This document shows, in pieces, positions 45,146-57,839 of a DNA stretch of 64,000 nt; the first letter of the stretch is position 1; each line of letters begins with the position of its first letter. The notes under the pieces are model-generated. The model did no database searches and had not been told where the DNA came from. It saw only the letters and a list, made by a program, of their open reading frames with translations. Both the position numbers and the translations under genes were made by a program. This DNA is from Nissolia schottii (taxonomy: Eukaryota > Streptophyta > Magnoliopsida > Fabales > Fabaceae), in the NCBI GenBank assembly GCA_003254905.1, contig QANU01020924.1, positions 222,712 to 286,711 of the forward strand. Direction: 5' to 3'.

Positions 45146-47975
45146 TTAACATTGTGGCAGGTCTGCCGGAGGAGGTGGTAAGGATTGTGACTCTCCTTTT
45201 CCGTTGTTAACTATAAATACCATGCCTAGTCCCCATGACTGGTGTATATCAATGTGGCAGTGCATATACCACACCCCTGCAAAAAGTTTCATGTTATTGC
45301 TAGTTAGAAATCGATAACTCGTCGTTGTTTAGCAGGGAAATGAAATGCCGTTAAGGCATTTTACCTGGATTATCGGCAACAAAGCGAATTGCTGCCCATC
45401 CTCCCACTGGAACGCCAATTGTGCTCATGTATGGAGGATCCACCAAGTTGAACTTCGCAGTTAGCGGGTTATAGTTCCCTGTGCCATAGCCGACAACATA
45501 AAAGCTGTGGCCGTGGAAGTGCATCGGGTGGTTTTCGATGTTTACTGTTCCCGTGTCCTGCAGAATGAGTTGCACCTTGGTACCATATTCAAGGACCTTT
45601 GTTCTAGTCCCATTCAACGACTGTGTGTCGAATGGAATGTTGTTCGGAGCGCCGTTAACAAAGTCGTAGAACTTAGAAGGCGCATCAGGAAAGTCTTCGG
45701 TATATGATCCTTTTATGTTCTTATAGTAAGCTTCCAGGATCGAAATTTTGGGATGAATGAAACTTATGTTGTTCATGGAAGCAGCCAGCACCCCATTGTT
45801 CATGGCTCGGCAGTTCTGCTTTGGCGTCTTTGAATGACACTTCTGAACATTCAATCCAATGGTGATGAACAGGTTCTTATCAACTTCTTTGAAAACATTG
45901 ACTCGATTTAGGCTCCTTAATCCATCCATGACTGTCTTAACAGCTAGTTTATCATCAAGTTTAGGTAATTTCGCAGGCAAATATAAGTCATCGGATGCAG
46001 CACCTATGTAATTAAGGCAGGCGATGGCCGAAACGTTTTGATAGTTAACGATCCTGCCAGATTTGTAAGGTGCCACAGCCATGGAGTATTTCCTTACAGG
46101 TTGATCAGCATAGACAAGGACATTCAATGTCTGGCCTGGTGCTAGCATCACTGTGTCTGTGGTGAATGGCTTCGTGTACTCGGCATCGGCTTCCACTATT
46201 GTTAATTTGTGACTGGCAATGGCAAAGAAGTTCTCGGTGTTCAAGCCAGCATTGATCAGCCTCAACATATAGGTCTTCCCTGGAATTACATCAATTTGGT
46301 AGACATCTGAAATGATGAGGAGAGAAATGTGTGAGAGGAAAAGGTAAGACAGAAAATTTGAACTATTACTGTGCTTATGTAGTTTGGTGGTTACTGTCAT
46401 GTGGTCAACTAGTCTTACTGAAAGAAGCTGATCATCAACCACTGCTAACCACTGCTTAATCCAGATTATTTGGTAACAACTTAACGTTAAACATCTTTTT
46501 TTAAAAAAGAAATCTTTTTAATTTTGATATACTATCAGTGTAAAACGGTTTTATACAATCATCCTATCATATACAGTCACGTCCTGTGATATGATTATGA
46601 AGTTATCATTTCGTTTTGTAAATAATGGTTGGCGTTGAACCCCAACCATAAAACTTTTAAGATATCGCAATAAAGGTAATTCACCATTATCACAATGAGC
46701 AATGCTGTACAGTTAGAAAAGTGTTGCTTGAATATTTGATACAAATCATATTAGTAGTTGGTTGAGATGACCCACTTATTCATCCGAGGGTCAATAGTCA
46801 AGTCGCATCATTCTAATAACTAAATTTTGGAAGTGTTTTTGGCTCTTCAGCATTATTATATCACAATTACATAGTTGTTATCTTCTGTTATGCTAAATAG
46901 ATACCATTAATGGAGCAGTTGTAGTTGGGGCCTGGATGGCCATTCATAGTAAATGCATCTGGTTTAGGAGGAGCTCCTCCACTTGCTAGAGTGGCATGCT
47001 CAATTTGTTGGAGATCTTGGCGCCAATACTCTCCTGCCACGTATTCCCACACAAAAAAATAAAAATAAAAAAAATAAAAATCAGCTAGAACATCATTATA
47101 TGTAGAACATAAAAACTATGAAACACTAGCTGAGTTCAAAATCCAAGGAGGGAAGCATCTTGATTAGTTTACCTAGCATGACTATGTGCTCTTGATAGGG
47201 ATTCTTGAAAGGGTAAGGTACCTTGGCCTTTGGATAAACAACCATTGCACCATAAACTGTTCCTCTCAGCCAAGAAACATGAGCATGCCAGAAGAAGGTT
47301 CCCTTCTGCTTCGCCACCGTGAAATTGTAGGTGAAGCTCTGGCCTGCTTGAATTGGGCATTGCGTTACAAAGGACGGTCCGTCATACCAACATGACAGCC
47401 TTTGCCTGATGCCATGCCTGAAGTTCAATAATTTCAGCATTGTTTGATTAGTGATGTGGTGTTAACATTTGAATGAACTATCTTTATAATATTGCATTAT
47501 TACCAGTGAATTGTGATGTTGAGAGGTGTCTTATTGGTGACTTTGACTATGATTCTGTCATCTTCTTGTGCATAAATTACCGGTCCTGGAAACATGCCAT
47601 TCACCGTGACAACGTCCTTGCTGCTGCAAAGCTTCGTAACTCTCTTAGTTTGTACCTGTGCAAGTAGCCATTGGTGAGAGCATTAACAAAATAGAGAAGA
47701 AAGGCATTGGAGTAGTGTGCTGCAACCCACCAGAAAGTTTGGTTTTTTTTTTTTATTTTTTATTTTCATTCCTTGTTTCTGCTGTTTCCTTAACAAAATC
47801 TTGTAAAGACCGTGAACATGGTGTTTGAGTCAGCGCGTTAAGAATGAGTGTGTACCTTAAAGTCATAGAACCTGGTTGATTCTCCCCTGGCACTGCCACA
47901 TGTCACAAGTTTCACATTGTAGGTAGCAACTGTAATGCTCAACCACAACACACACAAGGTGACTATGTTGGCCAT
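45146..47975 (-). CDS. Laccase (multicopper oxidase), LAC14/15-like
   Basis: Six exons (47975-47856, 47655-47504, 47417-47173, 47033-46905, 46306-45365, 45276-45146) give 572 aa. Exons 2-4 are 152, 245 and 129 nt, the usual laccase pattern, and all junctions are GT-AG. An N-terminal hydrophobic segment (about 3-18) is a signal peptide for secretion to the cell wall. Copper motifs are all present: HWHG (90-93), WHAH (134-137), HPMHFHGH (475-482) and HCHIDIH (535-541), with Leu at the T1 axial position. It should oxidise phenolics with reduction of O2 to water. Residues such as [15 protein letters not shown] and the [11 protein letters not shown] tail suggest the LAC14/15 (TT10) group, so flavonoid/proanthocyanidin or lignin phenolics are plausible substrates. 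The subgroup is inference. Intron 4 is 598 bp. Confidence 0.95.
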
Positions 47976-48028
47976 TTTCAAGGGTTTGTGGAGGTTGAGG
48001 CTTGAGGTAGAATGGAAGGGAAAAGCCC

Positions 48029-48037
48029 TTATAAAAG
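48029..48037 (-). promoter_or_regulatory. TATA box of the laccase gene
   Basis: On the - strand CTTTTATAA lies 54-62 bp before the start codon, implying a short leader of about 25-30 nt. An AG-rich tract follows upstream. Confidence 0.6.
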
Positions 48038-48059
48038 AGTGAACTCTCTCTTTTGGTAC

Positions 48060-50030
48060 ATTTAATTTTTTATTACTATTATTATTATTTATCGGAGGAA
48101 AGTTGGAAAAAAGGCTATGCAGGTTCCATACTAATTTGTCAGCCTTTTTGATGATTCCTCTAGCGTGAGTTGGTGATGATAAGGTGTTGGTGGAAGTGAT
48201 TATTCAACATGGCCACAATGGTAGGGAATGGATTTTCAGCATAATAACCCCTTTTTTCTCCCTTTCCCTTTCCCTTTCCCTTTCCTCTCCATTTTTATCT
48301 ATTCTCTCTTCTTTTCCTTGTACAGCATTTTCTCTGTTGCAAAATCATGTCATTGACTGAGAATAGAGAGCACACATGCTTCTAAACCATGATCTACCTC
48401 AAACCCCACCACAATCAAGCCAACCTCCTCTCTTAATGTTCTTTGTCGTTTTCTTTTCTAATCAAGTTGGTTATTAGCATTGGTAACCATGTTATAGAGT
48501 TGAAACTACATAACTGCATTCGACCATTGTGTATTGATAGTTCGGTTGATAATAGTTAAAGACATCTCAAGAGAGCATCACAAGTTTAAGATTTAGGGTT
48601 TAAATGTTTTTTGTCGTTTTCCTCCCGTGTCCTATCAAGAAACTTGTTAGGGACTTCATTAGAGGCCCCTTGGTCAAACCCACGGGGTGGATTCTAGGCA
48701 TTTAAAAAAAGGCTTTCAACAACAATAATAATTAAGTCATAGTGCAAGTGCGTGCACTACATGAATTGATCGATGCTTTTGCATTCTATGAAAAACCAAA
48801 TTTCTGGTAAAATAATTTCACACAATGTGCTTTCAATGGTTTCTCCTAACATTTATTCTAGATATCCACTTATCTCTTTCAATTGAACTTCATTCATTAA
48901 AAGATACAAAAAGTTGAGTTTCCTGATCACCTGAAATTATCACTAGCTAGTATAACCAATGTTGCTACAAATTTGTTAGTATATTCTAGCCAATAAGCAA
49001 CAACAATTTTTTTCTAAGAGTTGAATAAATAAAGCTATGAAAAGACAAAGATTTTTAGACAACTTAAAAGCTTTCAACCTTACTTTGTATTGGCAGGGGG
49101 GAAGTTTGAGCAAAAAAAGGGTGGGGTTACTCTTGTTTAGCTTTTATTAGACATGCTCTTCTTCTCAATCATAAGCAAAGTTGATGCACGCCTTCACATA
49201 CCCTAGTCCACCAATGTTGGGGTAATTTACAGCACAAATCAACTATATTCGTGCACTGTCTGAATATCTTATGATGGTTTTTTAAATTAAACCATTTTGT
49301 ACAAATACCTTTCTGATTAATAACGCGGAGTTTGGTGAATGTGGTGATAATATTAATCTCTTAACCAATAGTCTCGAGTTTAAATCAAAAAGAGAAATTT
49401 TTGTTCGAAGATCTTTACGTACCCCTTTATAAAAAGACCTTCAATCGAGTTCTTAAAAATAAAATTCGATGATAGTGGCTCAATCAAGATTAAAAATAAA
49501 ATCATCTTTCCTTAAAGAAGACTTTTCACCTTGGTCATTATGCCTGCAAATTCAGGTGTTTTGCAGGGTATCTTTTTATAATTAATATTCATTTGAAAAG
49601 AATACATGTCAAGTTGTCAACACTAAATGTATGTATGTTCTTCATGCAATCCAATATTCAAATTACTTTTAGCCCATTTATTATTTAAAATGGAAAATTC
49701 TTATACAATTTCAGAGCAAAGCCGTTACTCTTATTCTGATCCATTAGAATGACAAGTACTCACCAGATCATAGAAAGAGCAATAATGACTTACTCGGGAG
49801 ACGCATAAGAATTTCTCTTTTTTAACTAGTATAACTTAATTAATAGACATAAATATCATACACAAACTAATTCACCCACCTCAGCATATATACCTTACAA
49901 TTCAGTGACTTCATATGCTATATAAAGTACCAAATCATTCTCAAACCTATAATGACTCGGGTGGAGAAGCTGTCCAAAAATGTTATTCTTTGAGAAACAT
50001 TGGCAGGATGTGTGTGTGTATATATATATA
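48060..50030. other. Laccase promoter and AT-rich spacer
   Basis: The near part is the laccase 5' flank. It includes a (CCCTTT)n hexamer run at 48259-48284. Farther right I find no gene; short open frames lack any domain. Confidence 0.5.
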
Positions 50031-50036
50031 TCAAAT

Positions 50037-50250
50037 GCTACATGTATATTCAATTTTATACACCCATACATACACCATTAATAATGCACTAACTTTATTC
50101 TTATGAGTGCACAAACATTATAAACTTATAGATGATATTCTCAATTATACTTAATTAAGTGCACAAACATTATAAGCATTAAAACACAAACTTTATATAT
50201 ATAAGTATAGAGTATATGTATGGTGTATATTTTTTAGTGTACGTGTAACA
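50037..50250 (-). mobile_element. MITE copy 2
   Basis: The ends TGCTACATGTATATTC (left) and TGTTACACGTACAC (right, opposite strand) match copy 1 at 12899-13126 in reverse orientation, and the interior words 'gtgcacaaacattataa' and 'acaccattaataatgca' are the complement of those in copy 1. It is non-coding. The right end directly adjoins another MITE. Confidence 0.75.
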
Positions 50251-50254
50251 GGAT

Positions 50255-50624
50255 TAGGGTTGTCAAAACGGGCGGGCCCGCCCGTTTATGGTCCGTGGGC
50301 CTAAAAGAGCCGGGCAAAAAATATGCATATTTTTAGGGTCTGGCTCGTTTATGGTCGGTCTGCGGGCCTAAATGGGTCGCCTGCTAGCCCGTTTATTTTT
50401 TTAAAAAAAATTCAAAAATTAAAAAAAATTAAAAAAAATTCAAAAAAAATTATTTAAAAAATTTAAAAAAAAATCACAGGCTCACGGGCCGATCCGCGGG
50501 CCAAATGGGCCGGGCCTAAACGGGCCGGTCTAATTTTTTTTAAAATTTTCACGGGCTTATTTTTTACATGTAAAGTCTGTCCATTTAACCGGGTAAATGA
50601 ATCAGACCCATTTTGACAGCTCTA
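50255..50624. mobile_element. hAT-like MITE of the GGGCC-rich family, copy 2
   Basis: The left end TAGGGTTGTCAAAACGGGC and the right end (opposite strand TAGAGCTGTCAAAATGGG) are inverted. The flanks AACAGGAT and AATAGGAC match at 6 of 8 positions. The interior text ('gggcctaaa', 'cgggccg', A-tracts, 'ttacatgtaaa') matches 42442-42760 in opposite orientation. A (TA)n run follows at about 50636-50670. Confidence 0.75.
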
Positions 50625-50629
50625 AATAG

Positions 50630-50670
<41 letters not shown>

Positions 50671-50673
<3 letters not shown>

Positions 50674-52783
50674 GTATGAGGAGGGGAGGGTAGATTATTT
50701 CTTCTCTCTCCTCTTAAACACGATTACCAAAATAATTGCGTGAGATATAATTTTGATCGTATATTTTAATTCAACGGTTAAAAATACACTTTCTCACCTC
50801 TCACGTGAAAAATTAAAAACATCCTCTCAAATGAATCTCTATATATTTATATATGCTTGCTAGCTAGCTAGGCCAAGCTGGAGCAACCAGATGATTGTGT
50901 CTCAAATGCATGCCATGATATATACACATAACTTCTCAAGCACGCCACTAGCTCTCATGAACATGAGTGGATATGGCATATTCCCTCCCATAACTTCATG
51001 CACTCTTCTCACGTCTCAACCTTTTAATTTGAAATCATTTCCACTTCAAAATCAACATGCAGTGATTGAGTTTATTAAATAAGTATGTTCAAGTATATAC
51101 AATTCAATTATGTAAGTGTCCAATGGAATATATCTGTGTGTTATTTGCTAACAATGTGCATCCATCATTATTTGATATCGCATTCAATACTTGCATATAT
51201 ATATATAAACATGTATCGATTTAAGTATTCAGGGGCTTTGTACAAAGAAAATAATTAAGACCTTTCCCTTTAAGTTGGTCCCCTTTTTCTCATTTCCATT
51301 TTTAGCAAAATTTTATTTTGTTTTTCCCCTTTTCCTTAGATTAAGTACTAAGTACCTATACGAGATTGTATATATATTCAATGTGTAGCAAAAGCACTTG
51401 TGCTGTAATGAACCTTAGTATATAGTGGTGTGATCCAAACGTTATAGTATATGGAGTGTCCAACTTTTTTGTTTTCCCTTTGATTCTTTACTACTCTTAT
51501 GAATATATAGAAGGGATTGATCATTGCTTTGCTAAAAAGCTGTGTTGATACAAATTTTGTGTACTTTCTGAAATCCATCTCCTATGAATGTACATACAGC
51601 TCAGCAAACGTATAATATATATGTTCATATACTTTGAAGCACAATGATGCCATATGCTTGAAATGATATCTTATTTAATTGTTTTTAACATTAATTACTT
51701 TATGGAGTTACATCTAGTCTAGGTCTATGTGCGGGCATTCAACATATGAATATTTTTTTCAAAATTTCTTGCATGTAAAAACTTATTTCTCTCTTCATTT
51801 TATTTGAATTTAAGAGAAATTAAATTTTACAATTATATTTAAAAGAAGAGAGAGACATATACATTCTCATGTATTAAGTATTATATCTCATACACTTTAA
51901 GAAAAATATTGTGAGATGATTAAAATTTTTTTTTGTCATGTCAAAGCAGTGTAGTATGATTATAACTAAACCCTTAAATGAATAAACGAGTTATGCTACT
52001 TCATTGATTTAAACCACCAATGAGGCAATGACCATGATTTTTATTAAATTTTTGACAATATTATATTCTTTTGAGTATGCAGCATTCAAACTCTATTTTA
52101 AAACTCTTGAATATTAAAAAAAAAAACTATAATTTTTTTTTTCATTTATTCCCTTTATCCATCATCACCCCCTTAAATATAAATTTATAATCGATCCAAA
52201 TATACAAATAAATATGACTAAAGAGTAGCATGAAATTTGAGCATGACCAAATCACTATTTTTTTTTAATGCCTAAATAAATATACTACTTTGGTAAAAAT
52301 ACAATGCCTAAATTAATAAATATATACTAGCTCTAGACTTCTCTGTGGAGTTCTCAAAGGGAAGTCTTCATTCAACATGCAATCAAGAATTAAATTTCGG
52401 TTTTAATAGCACTTAGAGACAAAATAGTGTAACAAATCATGTAACCTCCTCTCTCCCCCAACTTATCATCTTTGAATGCATAGCTGGTTGTACTTTTCAA
52501 CCAGTCAAAAGTACTTTTAATTGAATGAGAATGAATTTGCATAGTAATAAAACTTGTTTGTTTATTTTTAAGACAACTATAACTACTTTAATTCCAGGCA
52601 ATTAAAACTTTTTTTGAGAGAAACATTTTTAGTTTTAGTCTTTTTATTTATTTATTTATTTTAGGAGAAATACTTTTGATGGGATATAATTTTATGGCTA
52701 AAATGCTCTTTTTTTTGTCCTCTAATTATATCCATTTATTTAATTTAGTTATGTATTTTTTAAAAACATTCAATTATCCTCAC
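50671..52783. other. AT-rich spacer, nothing recognised
   Basis: No gene was supported. The frames of 63-66 residues near 50891 and 51378 are not recognisable. Confidence 0.5.
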
Positions 52784-53226
52784 TTTATAGAACGTTAGTC
52801 ATCAAGTTAGTCCTCTGTTAGACCCTTAATTAATCCACTCCGAACCATGCTAACATGGTCGTTTAGTAACAAAACGACATCATTTTGATTTATCCTAAAA
52901 ATTAAAGGTGGTTTCTCTTGTGCCCCATGAGGTAAATACCCTTTGCTATTAGATTTTTCTATTTTTGACAATTTTTAACACTAAATCCATCGAATTTTAT
53001 CATCATTTTATGTTTTATATGATCTTAATAAACTTTTCATTAGTCAAATCATTGAAAAAATCAACTTGTAAAAGGCATAGAAATTTGTAGATCATTTGAG
53101 TTTATAGAATGTTAATTAGTCAAATTAGTCTTCCATTAGTCCCTTACTTAACTCACTAACCGACCACGCTGGTGTGGCTTTTTAACAGTCAAAACGGCGT
53201 TGTTTTGGCTTATCCTAAAAATTAAA
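52784..53226 (+). repeat. Direct duplication of about 125 bp
   Basis: Segments 52784-52906 and 53101-53226 share TTTATAGAA-GTTA, 'ttagtcc', 'taactcact-accga', 'ggtcgttt' and the closing GGCTTATCCTAAAAATTAAA-type phrase (GATTTATCC in the first copy), at roughly three quarters identity. The 'ttagtcccttac' and 'aacggcgt' words recall arms of MULE-like elements, but both copies face the same way. Confidence 0.6.
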
Positions 53227-53625
53227 TCAAACAGGCCCAAAAGGTTCAAAGAAACAAGCATTCAACAAGCAAGAGAAACAACAAGGTCAGACGGCCAGAA
53301 TTCATGCTAGAATTCGATAAGGTAGAATGAAGTGTCAAGATTGTAAGACAATAGAGTAAACATACTGAAATCATACGTAAAAACAAGTAAAAGCATGACG
53401 TGTCACGCCACTGTTATGTCACCTTATTCGAGAAGACAATTTTTAAAGTACAATTCAGACAGTGTAGCATCTTAATTTTTTTCAGCGAAAACGATAACAA
53501 TTTTTTTTTACATAGGATGAGAATATGAAGTGATTCAAAAAAAAAAAAAACAAAAAGACAAATCGTTCCTCTCTTTCTCTAGAATCACACACCAATTAGC
53601 ACTACAAGAAACACGCGCATTAACG

Positions 53626-53781
53626 ATGGGGTCGTGCCTGCCTCTCAAGCTGGGAAGAAGGTGCAAATCTCTTGTTCCAAAAGGGAAAGCCTTGAAGGAG
53701 AAGCGCGCGAGGTTATACATAATCAAGCGCTGTGTTTTGATGCTAATTTGCTGGAAGAAGCAGCATGGAGATGATGAATGA
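53626..53781 (+). CDS. DVL/RTFL (ROTUNDIFOLIA-like) small polypeptide
   Basis: A single-exon frame of 51 aa. The C-terminal half, ARLYIIKRCVLMLICW (28-43) preceded by KSLV (14-17) and Lys-rich residues, matches the DVL/RTF domain, whose conserved pattern is C-x-LV, then RARLYI-RRC--MLLCW. Family members are short plant-specific plasma-membrane-associated peptides that restrict polar cell proliferation and alter leaf and fruit shape when over-expressed. The start at 53626 is preferred because the family begins just ahead of a Lys/Arg-rich segment; the same frame extends upstream to 53530 with low-complexity sequence. CACTACAAGAAACACGCG lies 26 bp upstream, resembling a CACTA terminus. No clear TATA box was identified. 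Confidence 0.85.
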   Translation: MGSCLPLKLGRRCKSLVPKGKALKEKRARLYIIKRCVLMLICWKKQHGDDE

Positions 53782-54852
53782 TTGATTCATATCCCTCTAG
53801 TAGTGATCGATCACTTCCAATTTGATAAGTTGTCCTCCTTTTATTAGAATTAATTAACAATAAATAAATTGTTATGGTTGAATGCAGGTTTAGTTTCAAA
53901 ACATTGTCCCTGCAGATTATTTTTGTTGGGGTTTGTAGCTAATCTTTATTGTTCTGTTCGGATGAGGTTTAATTTTCAATTTTGATTAATATTTGAAAAC
54001 CGCCGGTAAAAGTAAAAAAAAAAAAAAAAAAACATGCATAATAGGGACAAGGAGTTTTTAAATTGCGGCTGCAGTTGGTAGCGGTATTGTGACTACCTCG
54101 GTTGCAGCCACAATTGCTGTTGTCACCATGCAGTTATGGGGAGTGTCGCAATAGCAATGTTGTGGCCACAGTTTAAACTATCAGCCCAAGAGTGTACTTA
54201 TTGATCATTTTTAAGTCATGAAAATGGGGATATAATTTAATTCAATGTCTAGGGCTAAGATTCTCTCTTGAATCTATTTTTTATTATGTCCTTCTTTTTT
54301 TCTTTTTTTTTGGGTTAAGTTCTCTTGATTCTGTTCTATTCTATCTTACTTCACGTACATTGCTACATTTTTCTTCTGTTTTAGTTTCGTGGCATGGTTT
54401 ATGGAAAGAAATAGAATAAGATTGCAACCTGAAATAGACCTCTTTGGTTTCCATAATGAACTAATCAAAATATGCTATCTATCTGCTAGCAAAGCAGTGT
54501 TTTGTGGCGGAAAATTACGGTGATAAAACGCGTTTGCTGCGGCAAGAAGGAAACTAGTTTGCGACGGATTGAACTTTGCCGCAAATTTTTCACTGCAAAA
54601 TGTTAATTATTTAAGTGGTGATACCCTGTTAATGCATATAAATTGGTGTCCTACTTAGATTTAGGACTGATGCCTTATTGTTCTCCACTCCTCATTGATT
54701 CATAAAGAATATATTATTATTAATTATTATTGGTGAATATAATTAAGGAGCTTTATTTTGTTTCATATTTCAGATTTCAGACAGCCACAAATTGTTGAAA
54801 AAATTTCTTGAAAACTTCCTTCCACCCTGTATTGCCAACAAAATGAGAAATT
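53782..54852. other. Spacer with CACTA-like GC-rich remnants
   Basis: No gene was found. 54500-54600 holds 'tgtggcggaaaattacgg', 'tgctgcggcaag' and 'tttgccgcaaat' words, resembling internal repeats of CACTA elements, but no terminus adjoins them. 54060-54180 has a similar GC-richer 'gcggtattgtgac' and 'cgcaatagc' patch. Confidence 0.4.
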
Positions 54853-55003
54853 ACTGTGTATCCCACAGTATTGCAATACCACCAATCAGAACTTAAATGA
54901 TGACACTTATTGGATTAAAAATAAAATATTATTGAGTTAACTTTTTTGCAGTTACAAAACTATTCCACAAAACCACTAGAGTAATATACTGTGGGAATAT
55001 ACT
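54853..55003. mobile_element. Small MITE with 7-bp duplication
   Basis: The left end ACTGTGTATCCCACAGTA and the right end (opposite strand AGTATATTCCCACAGTA) are inverted. AGAAATT stands immediately outside both ends (54846-54852 and 55004-55010). The element of 151 bp is non-coding. An 8-bp duplication with one base lost would fit hAT. Confidence 0.7.
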
Positions 55004-55010
55004 AGAAATT

Positions 55011-55025
55011 TTAAAAAATAATAGA

Positions 55026-55056
<31 letters not shown>

Positions 55057-55490
55057 CAATATTGGCACCATAAACTTTAATTCAACCAATTTTAAACGTT
55101 GAAGACTAATTAAGGATTTCAAACCACAAAACAAAAACATATTACATTCATTATGGGAACCTCTTTTGGCTCAATTTAGTTGGCAAGGTAAAGAGAGAAA
55201 AGTGTAAACCTCTCTCAATATGCAGTAATCAACAATAACTATATACTATCTTCTCATAAATTTGAAAGGAAAAACAAAATAATTTACTTCGTACTTCAAT
55301 TGATATTGCATAATTCCATATTAATTAGAGATTACTACAATATTTTATATTGACGATCGACTCTATAACATTATATGTATGTGACTTATAATAGAATTAT
55401 TGTAAGAGTAAAATACTTTTAATAATACACGATAATATTTAATTGGATATAGGTATAAAAAACTTTCAAACGCATAATCAATATTAAATT
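55011..55490. other. AT-rich spacer
   Basis: (TA)n at about 55025-55050. No gene was found. Confidence 0.5.
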
Positions 55491-55981
55491 CGGTTAAAAA
55501 ATTATATTTTCTTAATTTTTTTAGGGATTATATATATAATCATATTAATTATTTTTTATGACTTATAATATGTTGGTCTAACTAATGTTTAACGAAATTA
55601 AATAAAGGAATAAGTTAGATTACTTTATTGGTTTGAGCCTGAAATAGATAATAGTCATTTTGCCTATTTTTTATTGACTTTTAGGATTTTATGGGAGCCA
55701 CTAGCCAAATATAAATAAGTAAAGAGTGTTTTGGTCCCCAATACATCAAAATTAAATAAACAGTCTCTTTCCCATTTGAAGAACTGCGCTCAAGCCCCAT
55801 CAAGAGGGAATACAGAGATTTTGATTGAAGAAGACCAATAACCACTTATCTAAATGTCAATTGGCAACATCATTTGGCTCCTATATATTTAGGAATTTAC
55901 GTACGCTTCCACGTCTAGTCTATTTTTTTTTATGATTTAACATGGATGGTATTGAGGTCATCGAATTAAGGGTTTTTAACA
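55491..55981 (+). repeat. Left LTR of the copia fossil
   Basis: It aligns along its whole length with 61557-62060 and ends in TTTTTAACA directly before the primer site. A TATA-like 'caaatataaataagtaaag' is at about 55708-55726. Confidence 0.85.
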
Positions 55982-56307
55982 AGTGATATTAGAGTCATCC
56001 ATAATTAAATCATTGAAAAATAATTAATTTGTTGATGTTGATGTTTGAATTTTGGTTTGACTTTCGAGTTTAATGATTACGTATGAACTCGGCGTGGCTT
56101 CCTCTTATTTGGATGTCAGTTATACTTATATGGGTCTGTCAATTAAGTTCGTTTATTTCAAATATTATGTTTTTTGGCTTTCGGGGATCATGTATGATTC
56201 AAGTTTTTTAAATTAAAAAAATTCTCAAAAAATACAACTGGTTGCGTGACCTTTGGTTCATTCACCAGAGTTTTCCTTTCAGTCCATGGCATTTACTGGA
56301 TGTTGAT

Positions 56308-56338
<31 letters not shown>

Positions 56339-57839
56339 CTAATCAAAGGTTCAATGTCGTTTTTGTTAATTGACGTTGGACATCAATTTTGGAAATGATG
56401 TTTATGTGAATGCAATGCCAAATTCATTGTAATATAACAATGTGCTTATTTGTCCTTTTAGTTGTATCCATGCAATGTTATTTTTTTTTTATGAATAAGG
56501 ATCCATAAATTAGACTATTGAGAATATTGTGTGTGTGGGTATTTAGCATATTCTCTATGATCTTTTTATGGAATTTAAGAAAGCCATTTGTCTTGTTTTG
56601 TTATTGGATATCCTAGGAACAAGGGCAAATCAGGAAAAACATTTACCTTCAAGGAATTACATTTGGCTCGTCCAGTATTAGATAATGCTATGAGAAAAGG
56701 GTTCATGATAAAAGTCTATTCTTATATATATAATTAACTTGCTTTTGTATATTTGATTATTTTATAATCCCCTTATGTTGGATTTGGATTCAATTTATTT
56801 TAAAGATTTAAGTTTTGATCAGATTTTGATTGATCCTGCCCATAAGATATAAATCTTTAAATTTGGAAGTTGTCTGTTAAGAATATAATATGATCTTAAA
56901 GATTTTGAAAATATTTTGATATCTAATAAATTAATCTTTTTTGGATATAAAATATATTTAGGTGATCTCCATTGTCCTCTAAAGAATTTTGACCCTTATT
57001 TTGATATTATTTTAAATTAGGTTATTTGGATTCAATTATTTACAAATCAATTTTGAGATAAATTGATTGAAATAATATGCTACCGTAGTAGTTTCTATTA
57101 TTAACGTCAATTTATTTTAAAACATAAGGAAGAATGTGAGCATATAATTCATGTGAATATTTGACCGAATTATATGAACACTTGTGATAGTAAATTTTTT
57201 GGATCCTATTATGTTGATTTAGCATTCAATTATCTTTAAGGATAAACATTATTTAAGTAAATTAATTGAGACTACATGCTGTCAAAGTAACATCTCTTGT
57301 TAAAGTTAACTTATTATGGAACATAAAGAATGTTGTATGTGATTCATGAAAATATTGATCTGTCCAAAGGAATGTCAATATTTGGCCGAATTATATGCAC
57401 ACTTGTGGTAATATATATGTGACAATTATTAAGTTCAATGTGAATAATAAGTTGGTCCAAAGACAGACTTATTGTTTTTAATAATTTATTGTTAATATTT
57501 GATTATTACATCAAGAGTACCACTTACAAGTTAATATTTTTGTCCAAATACTAAATATTAATGTTGTGCTCGGTATCTTATAATGAACCCTATAATTTTA
57601 AAAAATAATTATTTATGAACGTGTGTGAATATATTGGTTTATTCTACTTTTTCGCTTCTCTTATATTTATTAAAATCAACTTTGTTTTCATGAGAAATGA
57701 GGCTAACTTACGCTAAGGATTGAATAACCCGCTGCTCTTATGGATAAAAGTTCTAGTAGGACTTTGAGAAGTGGGATAGTTCAAATTGCATGAGTCTCAT
57801 TATTATGATTTGTATAATTTTAGAAACATTCAGGGGCAT

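Noticed and set aside
46307-46442. A start codon at 46442 giving a longer single-exon reading of the laccase body
   Set aside because: This part is intron 4 read through. The true exon begins at 46306 after a good CAG acceptor, and four upstream exons with standard laccase sizes carry the N-terminus.
53530-53625. Upstream extension of the DVL frame beginning with a Lys-rich stretch
   Set aside because: It is encoded by a poly-A tract and unlike known DVL N-termini. The ATG at 53626 gives a typical small DVL protein.
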